Positions 53,564 through 63,283 are shown, counted from the first letter of the stretch. The stretch is 64,000 nt of DNA from Herpetosiphon gulosus (GCF_039545135.1 NZ_BAABRU010000011.1:62001-126000); one strand, 5' to 3'. A program made the numbers and translations. The notes: generated by a model from the sequence alone, not told the origin.

Positions 53564-53734
53564 GAGAACATAGAGCATAGCATAGTAGGGTCTAGCGGTC
53601 AGGGTCTAGGGGTCAGGTACAGAGCTACCAAAGATTTTGTTCATCTGTGTCAATCTGTGGCTAAAAACGTACTGATCTCTAACCCCTGACCCCTAAATCC
53701 TCAATTTGTTCTATGTTCTATGCTCTTTGTTCTA
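53564..53734. repeat. Composite inverted repeat with YTCTATG heptamer arrays
   Basis: The outer arms are heptamer arrays in opposite orientation (53564-53587 reversed; 53708-53734 forward: TTCTATG-TTCTATG-CTCTTTG-TTCTAC). The inner arms TAGGGGTCAGG (53607-53617) and CCTGACCCCTA (53685-53695) are perfect complements. It lies between the acyltransferase start and the Ino1 stop and contains no ORF. Arrays of the same heptamer occur at 5414-5624. Confidence 0.75.
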
Positions 53735-53741
53735 CAAACTC

Positions 53742-54815
53742 CTATTCGCCAGCGATAAAGCTTTCGGTGCGGCGATGGGCTTCGTCATCGGTGTATTGTT
53801 CGGGTGGAGTTTTCATAAAGTATGATGAAGGTGCGTACAATGCGCCACCAACACCACGATCAAGCGCTAATTTGGCACAGCGAATTGCATCGATCACCAC
53901 GCCAGCCGAGTTGGGCGAATCCCACACTTCGAGCTTAACTTCGGCGTTCAATGGCACATTGCCAAAGGTTGTACCTTCCATACGGATGTAACACCACTTG
54001 CGGTCGGTCAACCAAGGCACATAATCGCTTGGGCCAACGTGCACGCTATCGGCGGGCAAGGCATAGGGCAATTGGCTGGTAACAGCGTTGGTCTTAGAGA
54101 TCTTTTTCGATTCCAAGCGTTCGCGTTCAAGCATGTTGTAGAAATCGGTGTTACCGCCGAAATTCAATTGATAGGTACGATCCAAGCGCACGCCACGTTG
54201 TTCGAACAAATTGGTTAGCACGCGGTGCACGATGGTTGCCCCAACTTGCGATTTAATATCGTCGCCGATAATTGGCAAGTTCTTTTCTTCGAAGCGTTTG
54301 CGCCAGTATTCTTGGCTAGCAATAAAGACTGGTACACAGTTGATAAAAGCACAACCAGCTTCGAGAATTTGCTCAACATACCATTTGGTCGCCATTTCTG
54401 AGCCAACTGGCAGGTAGCTAATCACGACATCGGTTTTGGTGTCACGCAGAATTTTCACAATATCAGCGGTTGAGCCAGGTGCTTTTTCGATCACTTGTGA
54501 AAGATATTTGCCCAAACCATCGTGAGTCATGCCGCGATAGACAGGCACATTCAAATGTGGAACTTCGGAAAATTTATAAGTGTTGTTGGGTTCAGCAAAA
54601 ATCGCCTCAGATAAATCCTTGCCTACCTTGGTAATATTAATATCGAAGCCAGCGGTAAATTCGATATCGCGAACGTGATAACCGCCAAGGTTGACGTGCA
54701 TCAAGCCTGGTACGTGATCGTCCTCGTTGGCATTTTTGTAAAACTCAATCCCTTGGACGAGCGACGAGGCACAGTTGCCCACGCCGATAATGGCTACGCG
54801 AATTTTCTTACTCAA
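53742..54815 (-). CDS. ino1: myo-Inositol-1-phosphate synthase
   Basis: A 357-residue NAD-dependent enzyme that converts glucose 6-phosphate to inositol 3-phosphate (also named 1-phosphate), the first step to inositol lipids. The Rossmann start [65 protein letters not shown] and [20 protein letters not shown] are diagnostic of the archaeal/actinobacterial-type short form. [11 protein letters not shown] is also present. It is followed by the acyltransferase and GT2 genes leftward, separated by a composite repeat. Confidence 0.95.
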   Translation of the reverse strand: MSKKIRVAIIGVGNCASSLVQGIEFYKNANEDDHVPGLMHVNLGGYHVRDIEFTAGFDINITKVGKDLSEAIFAEPNNTYKFSEVPHLNVPVYRGMTHDGLGKYLSQVIEKAPGSTADIVKILRDTKTDVVISYLPVGSEMATKWYVEQILEAGCAFINCVPVFIASQEYWRKRFEEKNLPIIGDDIKSQVGATIVHRVLTNLFEQRGVRLDRTYQLNFGGNTDFYNMLERERLESKKISKTNAVTSQLPYALPADSVHVGPSDYVPWLTDRKWCYIRMEGTTFGNVPLNAEVKLEVWDSPNSAGVVIDAIRCAKLALDRGVGGALYAPSSYFMKTPPEQYTDDEAHRRTESFIAGE

Positions 54816-54963
54816 AACGACTCAACTCCTTAAAAGGCTGAACGAAAGCTCTATCCAAGGAAAAATTGTACTCCAGTTAAAATCCATTGGCAAGGAAACA
54901 TAGCAAATTGCACACCTTGATCAAGCTGTGCGCATCTAAAGGCTTGTTTTGGCGTTTTGTTGC

Positions 54964-55266
54964 TTAACTTAGCACCAAATTGGCCAAAATTTGGTAGTTA
55001 AACAAGCGTTGTAATCGATGCCAATCGCCATCAATGCCATCGCGGCGTTGACAGACAACAAAGAACGACTGACTATCCAAGGGATGGGCTTCGATTGTCA
55101 GCGAGCTACGGCGAATTGCCGGAAATTGTGGTGGTTGCAGCGCATCGCCATCAAGCACGCCATAGCTTTGAGGGGTGATAAACCCATGCCATAGGTGGTC
55201 TACATGTTGACAAAAAATCCATACTGCTTGTTGCTCTAAAAGGGTTCGTTCGTGGGCATTGAACAT
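54964..55266 (-). CDS. Hypothetical protein
   Basis: A 100-residue soluble protein without a recognised domain. It is rich in Gln, His and Trp, with QQAVWIFCQHVDHLWHGF near the N-terminus and RRDGIDGDWHRLQRLFNYQI near the end. The ribosome site AGGAAGGAG before the ATG is strong, which argues that it is a real gene. It stands alone, between Ino1 (same strand) and a divergent sensor kinase. Confidence 0.6.
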   Translation of the reverse strand: MFNAHERTLLEQQAVWIFCQHVDHLWHGFITPQSYGVLDGDALQPPQFPAIRRSSLTIEAHPLDSQSFFVVCQRRDGIDGDWHRLQRLFNYQILANLVLS

Positions 55267-55489
55267 TCAATGCTCCTTCCTGTGATTGCCATAGCAAAGC
55301 TACGCAGATCGGTAATGAGTGGATGTTGGGAATGAGTGGCAATGATGTGGTATGAATATGCTACAATTCGCGTACACCGAACACTCAATTTGATTGCCAT
55401 TGGCTGTCATGATGCTCACGACAACCATCAAAGCTTGCTAGGCAATGATTCGGTAGAACTGCTGGAATATTGAACTTTGGGGTTAGATT

Positions 55490-57691
55490 GTGTTGCGATG
55501 GGCTACGATGAAATCATTAATTGCGCATAAATTAAATCGTTGGTTTATGCTAGCAGCACTTGTAATTATCGTCAATGGCCTCCTCTCGTGGCAATATCTC
55601 CAAACGATTCAAGCCAATAATGCCAGTGTCATCGAATCAGAAACCATGACCAATCGTTTGGATCGGCTATTATCGTTGTTGAAAGACGCTGAAACTGGCC
55701 AACGTGGGTTTATTATCACTGGCAGCGAGCAATATTTAGCTCCCTACCAAACCGCCCAAACCGAACTCCCCAGCCTCCTTGCTGAAATTGAGGCCTATAG
55801 CAGCGAACGCCCGCTGTTTATCGAACGCCTGCCTGAGCTAAAAACCTTGATCGCTGAGCAACAACAAGAGCTGATCACGACGATCGATTTGCGGCGGAAC
55901 CAAGGCTTTGAATCCGCCCAAGCGATTGTGTTGGAAAATCAAGGCAAACAGCACATGGATCGTATTCGTCAAATTATTGAGCAGTTGCTTGATCGCGAAA
56001 ATCGGCGGGCGCTCGAACGGGCGGCTCAAACCAAACTCAATGTGCAGCGAGCGGGCCTTGCCTTGGCTTTTGCCACCTTGGTTGCGACGGGCTTCGTGAT
56101 TGGCACGATGGCCTTAACCGAGCGCGATGTGCGCCACCGTGAACAGGCAGCTAACGAGTTGCGCAACCAGCGTGAATGGTTTGCGGTTACCCTCGCTAGT
56201 ATCGGCGATGCTGTGCTGACAACTGATATCGATGGCAAAATTAGCTTTATGAACCATATTGCCACCACGATTACGGGCTGGCCTGAGCAACAGGCGCTTG
56301 GTCAATCAATTCATACAGTGGCAGCAATTTTTGATCCAATAACCAAGCAAGAGCTATCCCATCCGGTCAATATCGCTCTAGCACAGCATCAAATCGTCAC
56401 GTTGAGCAATTCAGTAGTGATGCGCCAAGGCAATGGCTATGTGGCAATCGAAGATAGTGCCGCGCCAATTTACGACCGTGAACAACAGGTGATTGGGGCG
56501 GTGATGGTCTTTCGCGATGTAAGCGAGCGCTATCGCGATGAGTTTGGTCAACGCTTGCTGCGAACATTACATAATCAACTGGCAACAACGATTGATTTAG
56601 CTCAAGTGCTTGAAACGAGCACTGCTGTGCCAACTCCCAGCTTTAGCGCTGCCTGCGGCTTGTATTTACTGCTTAATGCCGATGAAGAGCCACTGAGCAG
56701 CTATAGCAGTACCCATGAACCATTGCTCAACTGGCAACAACACCCAGCTTTTGCCGCCGCGCTGGCCAACGGTCAAGCCCAACTTATTGATCAAGCCCTG
56801 CCTGAACCGTATCAATCGGCAATTGTCATCCCGTTTCTCGATCAACATCAACTGAGCGGGGCCATGGTCTTTTTGCACGATCAGCATGCCTTTGACCAGC
56901 TTGATGTTGAATTGGCCGAGGAGCTAAGTCAGCGGATGGTCTTGGCGATTGAGCAGGCCTATCTTTATCGGCAAGCGCAACATGCTGTGCGTTTGCGTGA
57001 TGTCTTTTTATCGATTGCCTCCCACGAGTTGAAAAACCCATTAACCACCTTGCTTGGTCAATCGCAATTAAGTTTACGTCGCCTAGAGCGGCTGAATTTG
57101 GCCGATGAACGCCTCCAGCGTTCGCTCCAAGCGATTGAAGCTCAAGCCAGCCGTATGAATAAAATGGTTACCGCCTTGCTTGATGTTTCACGCATCGAAA
57201 CAGGCCAGCTCGATATTCAGCGTGATCAAATCGATTTGGCCCAGCTTTTGCAACATTTAGTCAACGATTTGGCCATCACGATCGATCATCACCAGATTAG
57301 TTACCACTGCACGAGCAGCCAGCCCATCCACGTGGCGGGTGACCCGATTCGCTTAGAGCAAGTATTTGTTAATCTGATCAACAACGCCATGAAATATAGC
57401 CCCGAACAAACCGAAGTGCTGGTGAGTGCTGATCGTAATGCCCAACAAGCGATCGTCCAGATTCGCGATCATGGCATTGGCATTCCCCCAGAATCGATCC
57501 CCAACCTCTTTACCCGTTTTTATCGTGCTAGCAACGCCGCCCGTAGCCATGTGGCGGGGCTGGGCATTGGCCTATTTGTGGTCAAAGAAATTGTCGATCT
57601 GCATGGTGGCAGCATCGAAGTCAGTAGCCAAGTTGGCCAAGGCAGTCTTTTTACGGTGTATTTACCGCTGTACGCTGCAAATCCTCAATAA
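55490..57691 (+). CDS. Sensor histidine kinase (CHASE3-PAS-GAF-HisKA-HATPase)
   Basis: A 733-residue membrane kinase. The first membrane segment is at about 15-35, a CHASE3 domain at about 40-180 (TGQRGFIITGSEQYLAPYQ), a second segment at about 190-210, PAS at about 235-350 (ASIGDAVLTTDIDGKISFMN), a GAF-like region at about 360-500, HisKA with SIASHELKNPLTTLLGQ, and HATPase (NLINNAMKYSPE, DHGIGIPPESI, GLGIGLFVVKEI). No response regulator is nearby, so it is an orphan. The start is GTG 55490 or ATG 55508. Confidence 0.92.
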   Translation: MLRWATMKSLIAHKLNRWFMLAALVIIVNGLLSWQYLQTIQANNASVIESETMTNRLDRLLSLLKDAETGQRGFIITGSEQYLAPYQTAQTELPSLLAEIEAYSSERPLFIERLPELKTLIAEQQQELITTIDLRRNQGFESAQAIVLENQGKQHMDRIRQIIEQLLDRENRRALERAAQTKLNVQRAGLALAFATLVATGFVIGTMALTERDVRHREQAANELRNQREWFAVTLASIGDAVLTTDIDGKISFMNHIATTITGWPEQQALGQSIHTVAAIFDPITKQELSHPVNIALAQHQIVTLSNSVVMRQGNGYVAIEDSAAPIYDREQQVIGAVMVFRDVSERYRDEFGQRLLRTLHNQLATTIDLAQVLETSTAVPTPSFSAACGLYLLLNADEEPLSSYSSTHEPLLNWQQHPAFAAALANGQAQLIDQALPEPYQSAIVIPFLDQHQLSGAMVFLHDQHAFDQLDVELAEELSQRMVLAIEQAYLYRQAQHAVRLRDVFLSIASHELKNPLTTLLGQSQLSLRRLERLNLADERLQRSLQAIEAQASRMNKMVTALLDVSRIETGQLDIQRDQIDLAQLLQHLVNDLAITIDHHQISYHCTSSQPIHVAGDPIRLEQVFVNLINNAMKYSPEQTEVLVSADRNAQQAIVQIRDHGIGIPPESIPNLFTRFYRASNAARSHVAGLGIGLFVVKEIVDLHGGSIEVSSQVGQGSLFTVYLPLYAANPQ

Positions 57692-57817
57692 AACCCACAT
57701 ATATTAACGAATATAAACAATATGTCATAGGGGACAATCACCAATTGTCCCTCTACAATGTCTGCATTGCATGGTACATTTAGTTCCACAAACCGGATAC
57801 ATTATTGAGGAACTAAC

Positions 57818-57973
57818 ATGAATAAGCAACAATATGCCAATATATTTAGCCCAACCAGCCAACAATCATGGATGCCAATCGATGATCAAGCCCATTGGAC
57901 AATCAAAAACCCCTTGAATCTGCTGATTGTCCTACCAATTGTTATGCTTTTGCTCTCGATTGTCATGGCCTAG
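57818..57973 (+). CDS. 51-residue single-pass membrane peptide
   Basis: A short gene with GAGGA before its ATG and a hairpin after its stop. The N-terminal 30 residues are hydrophilic (MNKQQYANIFSPTSQQ) and the C-terminal 21 form one hydrophobic segment (LLIVLPIVMLLLSIVMA). No known family was recognised. It lies between the sensor kinase and the MocR-type gene. It resembles small membrane regulators or subunits, but the function is unknown. Confidence 0.65.
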   Translation: MNKQQYANIFSPTSQQSWMPIDDQAHWTIKNPLNLLIVLPIVMLLLSIVMA

Positions 57974-57981
57974 ATGACAAT

Positions 57982-58025
57982 AACGGCGTAGGACTGGTAC
58001 AATAGGGTTCTACGCCGTTGTGTTT
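57982..58025 (+). terminator. Hairpin after the 51-residue gene
   Basis: AACGGCGTAG (57982-57991) pairs perfectly with CTACGCCGTT (58010-58019), followed by a short GTGTTTA. The loop contains TACAATAGGG, which could also serve as a -10 for the next gene. Confidence 0.55.
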
Positions 58026-58056
58026 AATCGACAATTCTGCTAGAGAAAGGCCAATC

Positions 58057-59553
58057 ATGGAATTTCAGCTTGATCGTCAGCACGCCAAACCACTCTATAT
58101 TCAATTATCCGAACAACTGCAAGATCGAATTCGGAGTGGCTCGTTGCCGGCTGGCACCAAACTGCCGCCAGTGCGCGATTTAGCTGAATCACTTGGCCTA
58201 ACCCGTTTGACGGTACACAATGCCTATAGTGAACTGCAAGCAAGTGGTTGGGTTGAGGCCTATGTTGGTCGTGGCACCTTCGTCGCCGAGCGGATCAAGC
58301 CGATTATTCCGGAGTATGAGATTCGCCAACGGGTGGTCGAAGAATTGCAAACTCCATGGTTTAGCCAAGGCATGTTGGCCGATATGCTGCGCTTGGCGCA
58401 ACAGCCAAACTTAATCTCCTTTGCCCAAGCTGCCCCAGCCGAAGAAACCTTTCCTGTGCGCGAAATTGGCCGAGCGATTCAGCAAGCCCTGCGCGACCCC
58501 AGTGCCCTAGGCTATGGCCCAACCCAAGGCGAATTATGCTTGCGCGAAGCAATTGCTACATGGCTGCTTGACCGTAATGTTGTTACCTCGCCCGACCATG
58601 TGTTGGTGACAACTGGTGCTCAGCAAGGCGTAGCCTTGGCATTAAAGGCCTTTGTGCGCCAAGGTGATGTAGTGTTGGTCGAGGAGCCAACCTACTTGGG
58701 CTTTATCGAACAAGCCACGGCCTTGGGTGTGCGCTTAATCGGCATTCCATTGGATGATCAAGGCTTGCGACTGGATATTTTGCAACGGGTATTATGCGAA
58801 TACAAACCACGTTTGCTTTATACCGTGCCAACCTTTCACAATCCAACCGGCGTTTGCCTTTCGGCTGAACGCCAAGAAGCCTTATTGCAATTAGCCCAAG
58901 AACACAACCTAATTATTTTAGAAGATGATGTGTATGGGCCGCTCAGCTACGATGCTCAAGCACCACACCCAATCAAAGCCCGTGATCCCAATGGGCGGGT
59001 GGTCTATCTTGGTAGTTTTTCCAAAATTCTAACTCCAGGCTTACGTTTGGGTTATTTGGTTGCCCGTGATGAACTTTTGCACCCCTTGCTGACTGCTAAA
59101 CGTGGCAACGATCTGCATTGCTCGCCATTGTTGCAACGGGCTTTGGCCGATTACCTTGGGCGTGGCCAATTGGCGGCGCATTTGCGCTATGTGCGCGAAC
59201 TATATCGTGAGCGCCGTGATGCCATGGAACGAGCGTTGAACCGTTATTGTCCCCGTGATATTCAATGGACGCATCCACGTGGCGGGTTGTGCTACTGGCT
59301 AACTTTGCCCGCTGGATTAAATGGTACCGATATTTATACCGAGGCGATTGAAGCAGGCGTTGGGGTAACCCTTGGCAATGTCTTTTTTCCGCAACCGCCG
59401 CGCAACGCCCACTTACGGCTATGTTTTGCCACTCAATCACCAGAATTAATTGATCGTGGAATTCGCATCCTTGGCGATGTGCTGACGCGTCATGTCTTGC
59501 GTTGTGGTCAACTTGCTGCCCGTGCTTGGCGCGAAACCACTCCACTGATGTAA
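58057..59553 (+). CDS. MocR/GntR-type regulator with PLP aminotransferase domain
   Basis: A 498-residue fusion. The N-terminal GntR winged helix (about 10-75) has RIRSGSLPAGTKLPPVRDLA and LTRLTVHNAYSELQ. The fold-type I aminotransferase domain (about 110-470) has GYGPTQGELCLREAIATWL, TTGAQQGVALAL, DDVYGPLSYD and the PLP Lys in LGSFSKILTPGLRLGY. It may be a regulator sensing a PLP-bound amino acid, or a true 2-aminoadipate-type transaminase. The start at 58057 follows AAAGG. Next is an EamA transporter, a common partner. Confidence 0.9.
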   Translation: MEFQLDRQHAKPLYIQLSEQLQDRIRSGSLPAGTKLPPVRDLAESLGLTRLTVHNAYSELQASGWVEAYVGRGTFVAERIKPIIPEYEIRQRVVEELQTPWFSQGMLADMLRLAQQPNLISFAQAAPAEETFPVREIGRAIQQALRDPSALGYGPTQGELCLREAIATWLLDRNVVTSPDHVLVTTGAQQGVALALKAFVRQGDVVLVEEPTYLGFIEQATALGVRLIGIPLDDQGLRLDILQRVLCEYKPRLLYTVPTFHNPTGVCLSAERQEALLQLAQEHNLIILEDDVYGPLSYDAQAPHPIKARDPNGRVVYLGSFSKILTPGLRLGYLVARDELLHPLLTAKRGNDLHCSPLLQRALADYLGRGQLAAHLRYVRELYRERRDAMERALNRYCPRDIQWTHPRGGLCYWLTLPAGLNGTDIYTEAIEAGVGVTLGNVFFPQPPRNAHLRLCFATQSPELIDRGIRILGDVLTRHVLRCGQLAARAWRETTPLM

Positions 59554-59642
59554 TTTGGTGAATTCCAAAACAAGGCCGTAACAGCGCTGCTCCGCCTCGG
59601 TTCATCGATAGATTGCTGGCTTTCAAGGAAGGGAATGTAGGT

Positions 59643-60557
59643 ATGACACTGCGGCAAACGGGGGTACTTTTGATTTTGGCCTTAGTTTGGGGAGCATCAT
59701 TTTTATTCATTCGGCTGGGCGTAGAAACCATTCCACCAATTACCTTTGTTTTTCTGCGCTTGGCGATTGCTGCGGTGTTGATTTATGCTGTGCTGCGCTG
59801 GCAAAAAGTTCAGTTACCACGTGAGCGCAAACTTTGGTATTCACTCGGTTTCGTGGGGTTGATTAATGCGGCCTTGCCCTATTGTCTGTTTGCGTGGGGC
59901 GAGCACAAAATGGGCGCTAACGCCAGCGGCTTGGCTTCGATCTATAATGCGACTACACCCTTGTGGACAGTGATTTTGGCCTTTGCCTTTGTGCGTTCCG
60001 AGCGTTTGACGGGCGTTCGTACCTTTGGCATTGTGCTGGGCTTTGCGGGTGTGGTCTATCTCTTTTCGCGTTCGATTGGCAATATCAATAGTTTGGATAC
60101 TTGGGGGCAAATTGCCTGTATCATTGCCTCATCGATGTATGGGATTGGCACGTTGTATGTGCGGCGCAACTTTGGCAGTTTGCCAGCACTGATTCCAGCC
60201 TTTGGTCAAATGGCAAGTGGCGCGATTATGCTTTTGCCAATCGCGCTCGTGGTCGATCATAATAGCTGGCAAATGCCAAGTTTGGTTTCGCTTGGCTCGC
60301 TGTTTGGTTTGGCCATTTTAGGCACAGGCATCGCCCAAATTCTCTACTTTTGGTTGGTGAAGCAGGTTGGCGCAGCGCGAACTGCCCAAGTCACCTATAT
60401 TTTGCCAATCTTTGCGATTTTTTGGGGCTGGCTGTTTTTGAATGAAGCCATTCGCAGCGATATGCTGATTGGCCTATGTTTGATTTTGCTGGGCGTGATC
60501 ATTGTCAATGGCAAATGGCCATTTCGTCGTCAGACCGTTGCTGCGTCCAGCAGCTAA
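59643..60557 (+). CDS. EamA/DMT family transporter
   Basis: A 304-residue transporter with ten helices built from two EamA repeats: about 5-140 (LALVWGASFLFIRLGVETIPP, FVFLRLAIAAVLIYAVL) and about 150-290 (GQIACIIASSMYGIGTLYVR, ILPIFAIFWGWLFLNEAI). Members export amino acids or metabolites. It follows a MocR-type regulator/transaminase gene by 89 bp and precedes IlvE by 29 bp, which suggests branched-chain amino acid export. The start at 59643 is the first ATG consistent with the topology. Confidence 0.88.
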   Translation: MTLRQTGVLLILALVWGASFLFIRLGVETIPPITFVFLRLAIAAVLIYAVLRWQKVQLPRERKLWYSLGFVGLINAALPYCLFAWGEHKMGANASGLASIYNATTPLWTVILAFAFVRSERLTGVRTFGIVLGFAGVVYLFSRSIGNINSLDTWGQIACIIASSMYGIGTLYVRRNFGSLPALIPAFGQMASGAIMLLPIALVVDHNSWQMPSLVSLGSLFGLAILGTGIAQILYFWLVKQVGAARTAQVTYILPIFAIFWGWLFLNEAIRSDMLIGLCLILLGVIIVNGKWPFRRQTVAASSS

Positions 60558-60586
60558 TTCGTTGTTGCCTAGTTTAAGGAGTATCT

Positions 60587-61522
60587 ATGTCCACCAATCG
60601 TTTTGCCTTTTTCAAAGGGGAAATTGTGCCGATTGCTGATGCCAAAGTCAGCGTGATGAACCATGCCTTGAATTATGGCACAGGCTGCTTTGAAGGCATT
60701 CGAGCCTATTGGAACGAAGCCGACGAGCAATTGTATGTGTTTCATTTGCAAGCCCACTACGAACGTTTGTTGCGTTCCTGCAAAGTGCTGCAAATTCGCC
60801 TACCCTACAGCGTTGAGCAATTGGTTGAGACCACGCTTGAACTATTGCGCCGTGAAGAATTTCGCAGCGATGTCTATATTCGTCCGCTGGCCTACAAATC
60901 ATTCGAAGGCATTGGCGTGCGCTTGCATGATATTAGCGACGATTTTACAATTTGGGCAATTCCCTTTGGCAAATACATCGAAAAAGAAGCTGGCTTGAAA
61001 GTTGGCATCAGTTCATGGCGACGGATCGACGATAACGCGATTCCAGCGCGTTTGAAAGCAACTGGCTCCTACGTGAATTCGGCTTTGGTCAAGAGTGAAG
61101 CCATGCAAAATGGCTTTGATGAAGGCATTGTCTTGACCCAAGATGGCCATGTTTGCGAAGGTAGTGCCGAAAATATCTATGTGGTGCGCAATGGTGTGCT
61201 GTATACCCCAGGCATTACTGATAACATTCTTGAAGGCATCACCCGCCATGTGATCAAACAACTGGCAACTGAAGAATTGGGCTTGCAAGTTGTTGAACGT
61301 TCAATTGATCGTACCGAACTCTATGTTGCTGATGAAATCTTCTTCTGTGGCACGGGAGTTGAAGTTACTCCGGTGGTCGAGGTTGATCATCGAGCAGTTG
61401 GGAATGGCCAGATTGGCCCAATCTTCAGCCAAATTCGCAGTTTGTATTATGCTGTGACCCATGGCCAAGATCCTAAGCGGCGTGAATGGTGCAGCCCAGT
61501 CTATAGCTCAGTCCTAGCCTAA
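60587..61522 (+). CDS. ilvE: Branched-chain amino acid aminotransferase
   Basis: A 311-residue class IV PLP aminotransferase that makes or breaks Leu, Ile and Val. Motifs are GTGCFEGIRAYWNEADEQLY, the PLP Lys in SYVNSALVKSEA, GFDEGIVLTQDGHVCEGSAENIYVV, TPGITDNILEGITRHVI and FCGTGVEVTPVVEVDHR. Full length. It lies with the EamA transporter and MocR-type gene on the same strand; TAAGGAG precedes the ATG. D-amino acid transaminase is a less likely alternative. Confidence 0.95.
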   Translation: MSTNRFAFFKGEIVPIADAKVSVMNHALNYGTGCFEGIRAYWNEADEQLYVFHLQAHYERLLRSCKVLQIRLPYSVEQLVETTLELLRREEFRSDVYIRPLAYKSFEGIGVRLHDISDDFTIWAIPFGKYIEKEAGLKVGISSWRRIDDNAIPARLKATGSYVNSALVKSEAMQNGFDEGIVLTQDGHVCEGSAENIYVVRNGVLYTPGITDNILEGITRHVIKQLATEELGLQVVERSIDRTELYVADEIFFCGTGVEVTPVVEVDHRAVGNGQIGPIFSQIRSLYYAVTHGQDPKRREWCSPVYSSVLA

Positions 61523-61547
61523 ATCTTCTCAGCAACTCAAACGCCAG

Positions 61548-61575
61548 TTCAAGCAAACTGGCGTTTTTTATTGGA
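61548..61575 (+). terminator. Terminator after ilvE
   Basis: AACGCCAGTT pairs with AACTGGCGTT around CAAGCA, and TTTTTTA follows. It is close to the opposing terminator for the leftward gene. Confidence 0.88.
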
Positions 61576-61576
61576 T

Positions 61577-61607
61577 CAAAAAAGCCTGCCCCATTGCTGG
61601 AGCAGGC
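61577..61607 (-). terminator. Terminator of the leftward secreted-protein gene
   Basis: Read leftward, GCCTGC pairs with GCAGGC around a 12-nt loop, followed by a run of T (seven). It lies just after the stop of the gene at 61635. Confidence 0.8.
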
Positions 61608-61634
61608 CCAAGGGAATACTTGAAGCTTTTAAGC

Positions 61635-63059
61635 CTAGTTGAAAGGAATACCGTTGTAGTCTTCACCAGTGGTACCGCCGGTAACAGGTGACGTTACGCG
61701 AGTAACCACGATCAATTGAGCACCAGTACCTTCAACCACGGCTGAACCGCCACCAACACCCATACCAGCAGCGCTTGGGCTGGCTGATGTTGGGTTTGAG
61801 CTAGCCTTAGCGCCAGCAGCGATGCTTGGGATGGTGTGGGTACCGAGCAACGTGCCTGAACCGCTGTAGTATTTGACGGTTACATTGGTTGCAGCAGTCG
61901 TACCAACATTTTGGATAGCGATGAAGGTTTGTTGACCACCTTGAGCTGGAGCCAACCAGCGAACATATGGCAATGCAGTCTTAGCGCTACCAGCGGTTGC
62001 ACCTTCGAATGCAGTGTACAAGCCAGCACCGCTAACCTTGCCAATCGCCAAGATTGGTTGGGTTGAGTTGATAGTTGCTGAACCACTGAAGCCATTTGGT
62101 GCCAAACCACATGGGTTGAAGCTAGCCTTAGCGCCAGCAGCAATCGTGGTTGCAGTTGACGTTACGTTGACTGGAGTGCTACCAGCGGTACCAACGTAAG
62201 TAACGGTGACGCTTGCTGAAGCAGTACCAGCATTTTGAACTGCATAGAACGTAGTGGTTGCACCACTTGGAATAACCAAGTTACAAAGCGATGTTGCCAT
62301 GAACACTTTGGTTGCAGCAGCGCTTGCTGGGAATGCTTGTGAAGCATAAGCCCCAACCCCGTTGGTTTGCAATTCAAGCGCCGTACCAACAGCGCTACCA
62401 GGATTGGTGGTGCCAGTCTTGACAGCGGTTACCTTGACTGAACCGTTGAAGGTTCCGGTAAGAGCTGCAATCGTGCCAGCATCGTAGTAGACTGAGGTAT
62501 TTGGCAATACGTTGGCTGGGTTAGCGGTGTGAACCACTGCGCCATTGGCTGGGTTAATAAATTGAACGGTGAAGTCGTTGGCAACTGAATCGGTGTTTTG
62601 AATGACAAACTTGCTGGTGTAGTTAGCAAATGACTTCAAAACGGTTGGAATCAACACAACGTCTGATCCGCTTGAGAAACCATTTGACAATGGGCGGTTC
62701 TTGACTTGTGAAGCTGCGGCTGGAATTTGCACCAAGGTCGCTGCAATTGGTTGGTCAGCTGAGATCACGGCTGAACCATTGAAGGTGGTTCCCAAGCCGC
62801 TGACTGAGCCAACGAAGTACGAGCCAGCACCATTCTGAGCCAAGGTTGAGGCTGGGATGGCTGATGGTGTACCACTTGAGCTGTAAACGGTCAAGTTGAT
62901 GTTAGCAGTGCCCGTACCAATGTTTTGGTAGGTGATCGAGGTGGTGAAGGCGGTTGCATAGGCGTTGGTTTGAGCTGATACGCCCCGACCGCCTACTGCA
63001 AAGATTGAAAGCAACAAGGCAACCATCATTGCCCGTACACGTAGCTTCGCAAACGTCAT
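61635..63059 (-). CDS. Secreted repetitive surface protein
   Basis: A 474-residue exported protein. A signal peptide covers about 1-30 (cleavage near VSAQT). The mature part is built from four or five degenerate repeats of about 110 residues, each with QN[AIV]GTxxAxVTVxYxxxxG-type strands followed by IAAGAKASFNP or similar (INLTVYSSSG, DFTVQFINPANG, VTVTYVGTAG, VTVKYYSGSG). The composition is high in Ala, Gly, Ser, Thr and Val, low in charge and nearly Cys-free (two Cys). It is likely a surface or extracellular beta-sandwich protein. AAAGGAG precedes the ATG. Strong codon uniformity suggests high expression. Confidence 0.75.
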   Translation of the reverse strand: MTFAKLRVRAMMVALLLSIFAVGGRGVSAQTNAYATAFTTSITYQNIGTGTANINLTVYSSSGTPSAIPASTLAQNGAGSYFVGSVSGLGTTFNGSAVISADQPIAATLVQIPAAASQVKNRPLSNGFSSGSDVVLIPTVLKSFANYTSKFVIQNTDSVANDFTVQFINPANGAVVHTANPANVLPNTSVYYDAGTIAALTGTFNGSVKVTAVKTGTTNPGSAVGTALELQTNGVGAYASQAFPASAAATKVFMATSLCNLVIPSGATTTFYAVQNAGTASASVTVTYVGTAGSTPVNVTSTATTIAAGAKASFNPCGLAPNGFSGSATINSTQPILAIGKVSGAGLYTAFEGATAGSAKTALPYVRWLAPAQGGQQTFIAIQNVGTTAATNVTVKYYSGSGTLLGTHTIPSIAAGAKASSNPTSASPSAAGMGVGGGSAVVEGTGAQLIVVTRVTSPVTGGTTGEDYNGIPFN

Positions 63060-63089
63060 TGATAAACTCCTTTGATAAGACCGCTAATT

Positions 63090-63109
63090 TACCTAAACGC
63101 TTTTAGGTA
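63090..63109. repeat. 8-bp palindrome in the 5' leader of the secreted-protein gene
   Basis: TACCTAAA (63090-63097) and TTTAGGTA (63102-63109) are perfect complements around CGCT. It sits about 30 nt upstream of the start codon and may be an operator or an RNA hairpin. Confidence 0.5.
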
Positions 63110-63283
63110 TTCCCTTGTTATGCTGGCTATAGTATCACAAGATCCTAGGCTCATCGCAATACTCCATCTTGGCTAATCGGGGGATTATTGATCGGTTTAG
63201 TGGTTATTGCACTGGTTTGCTGATGAATTAACAGCATGGTATGCTTGGCAGCGGTTCGTTAACTATTGTTTTAGGAAGTTATT

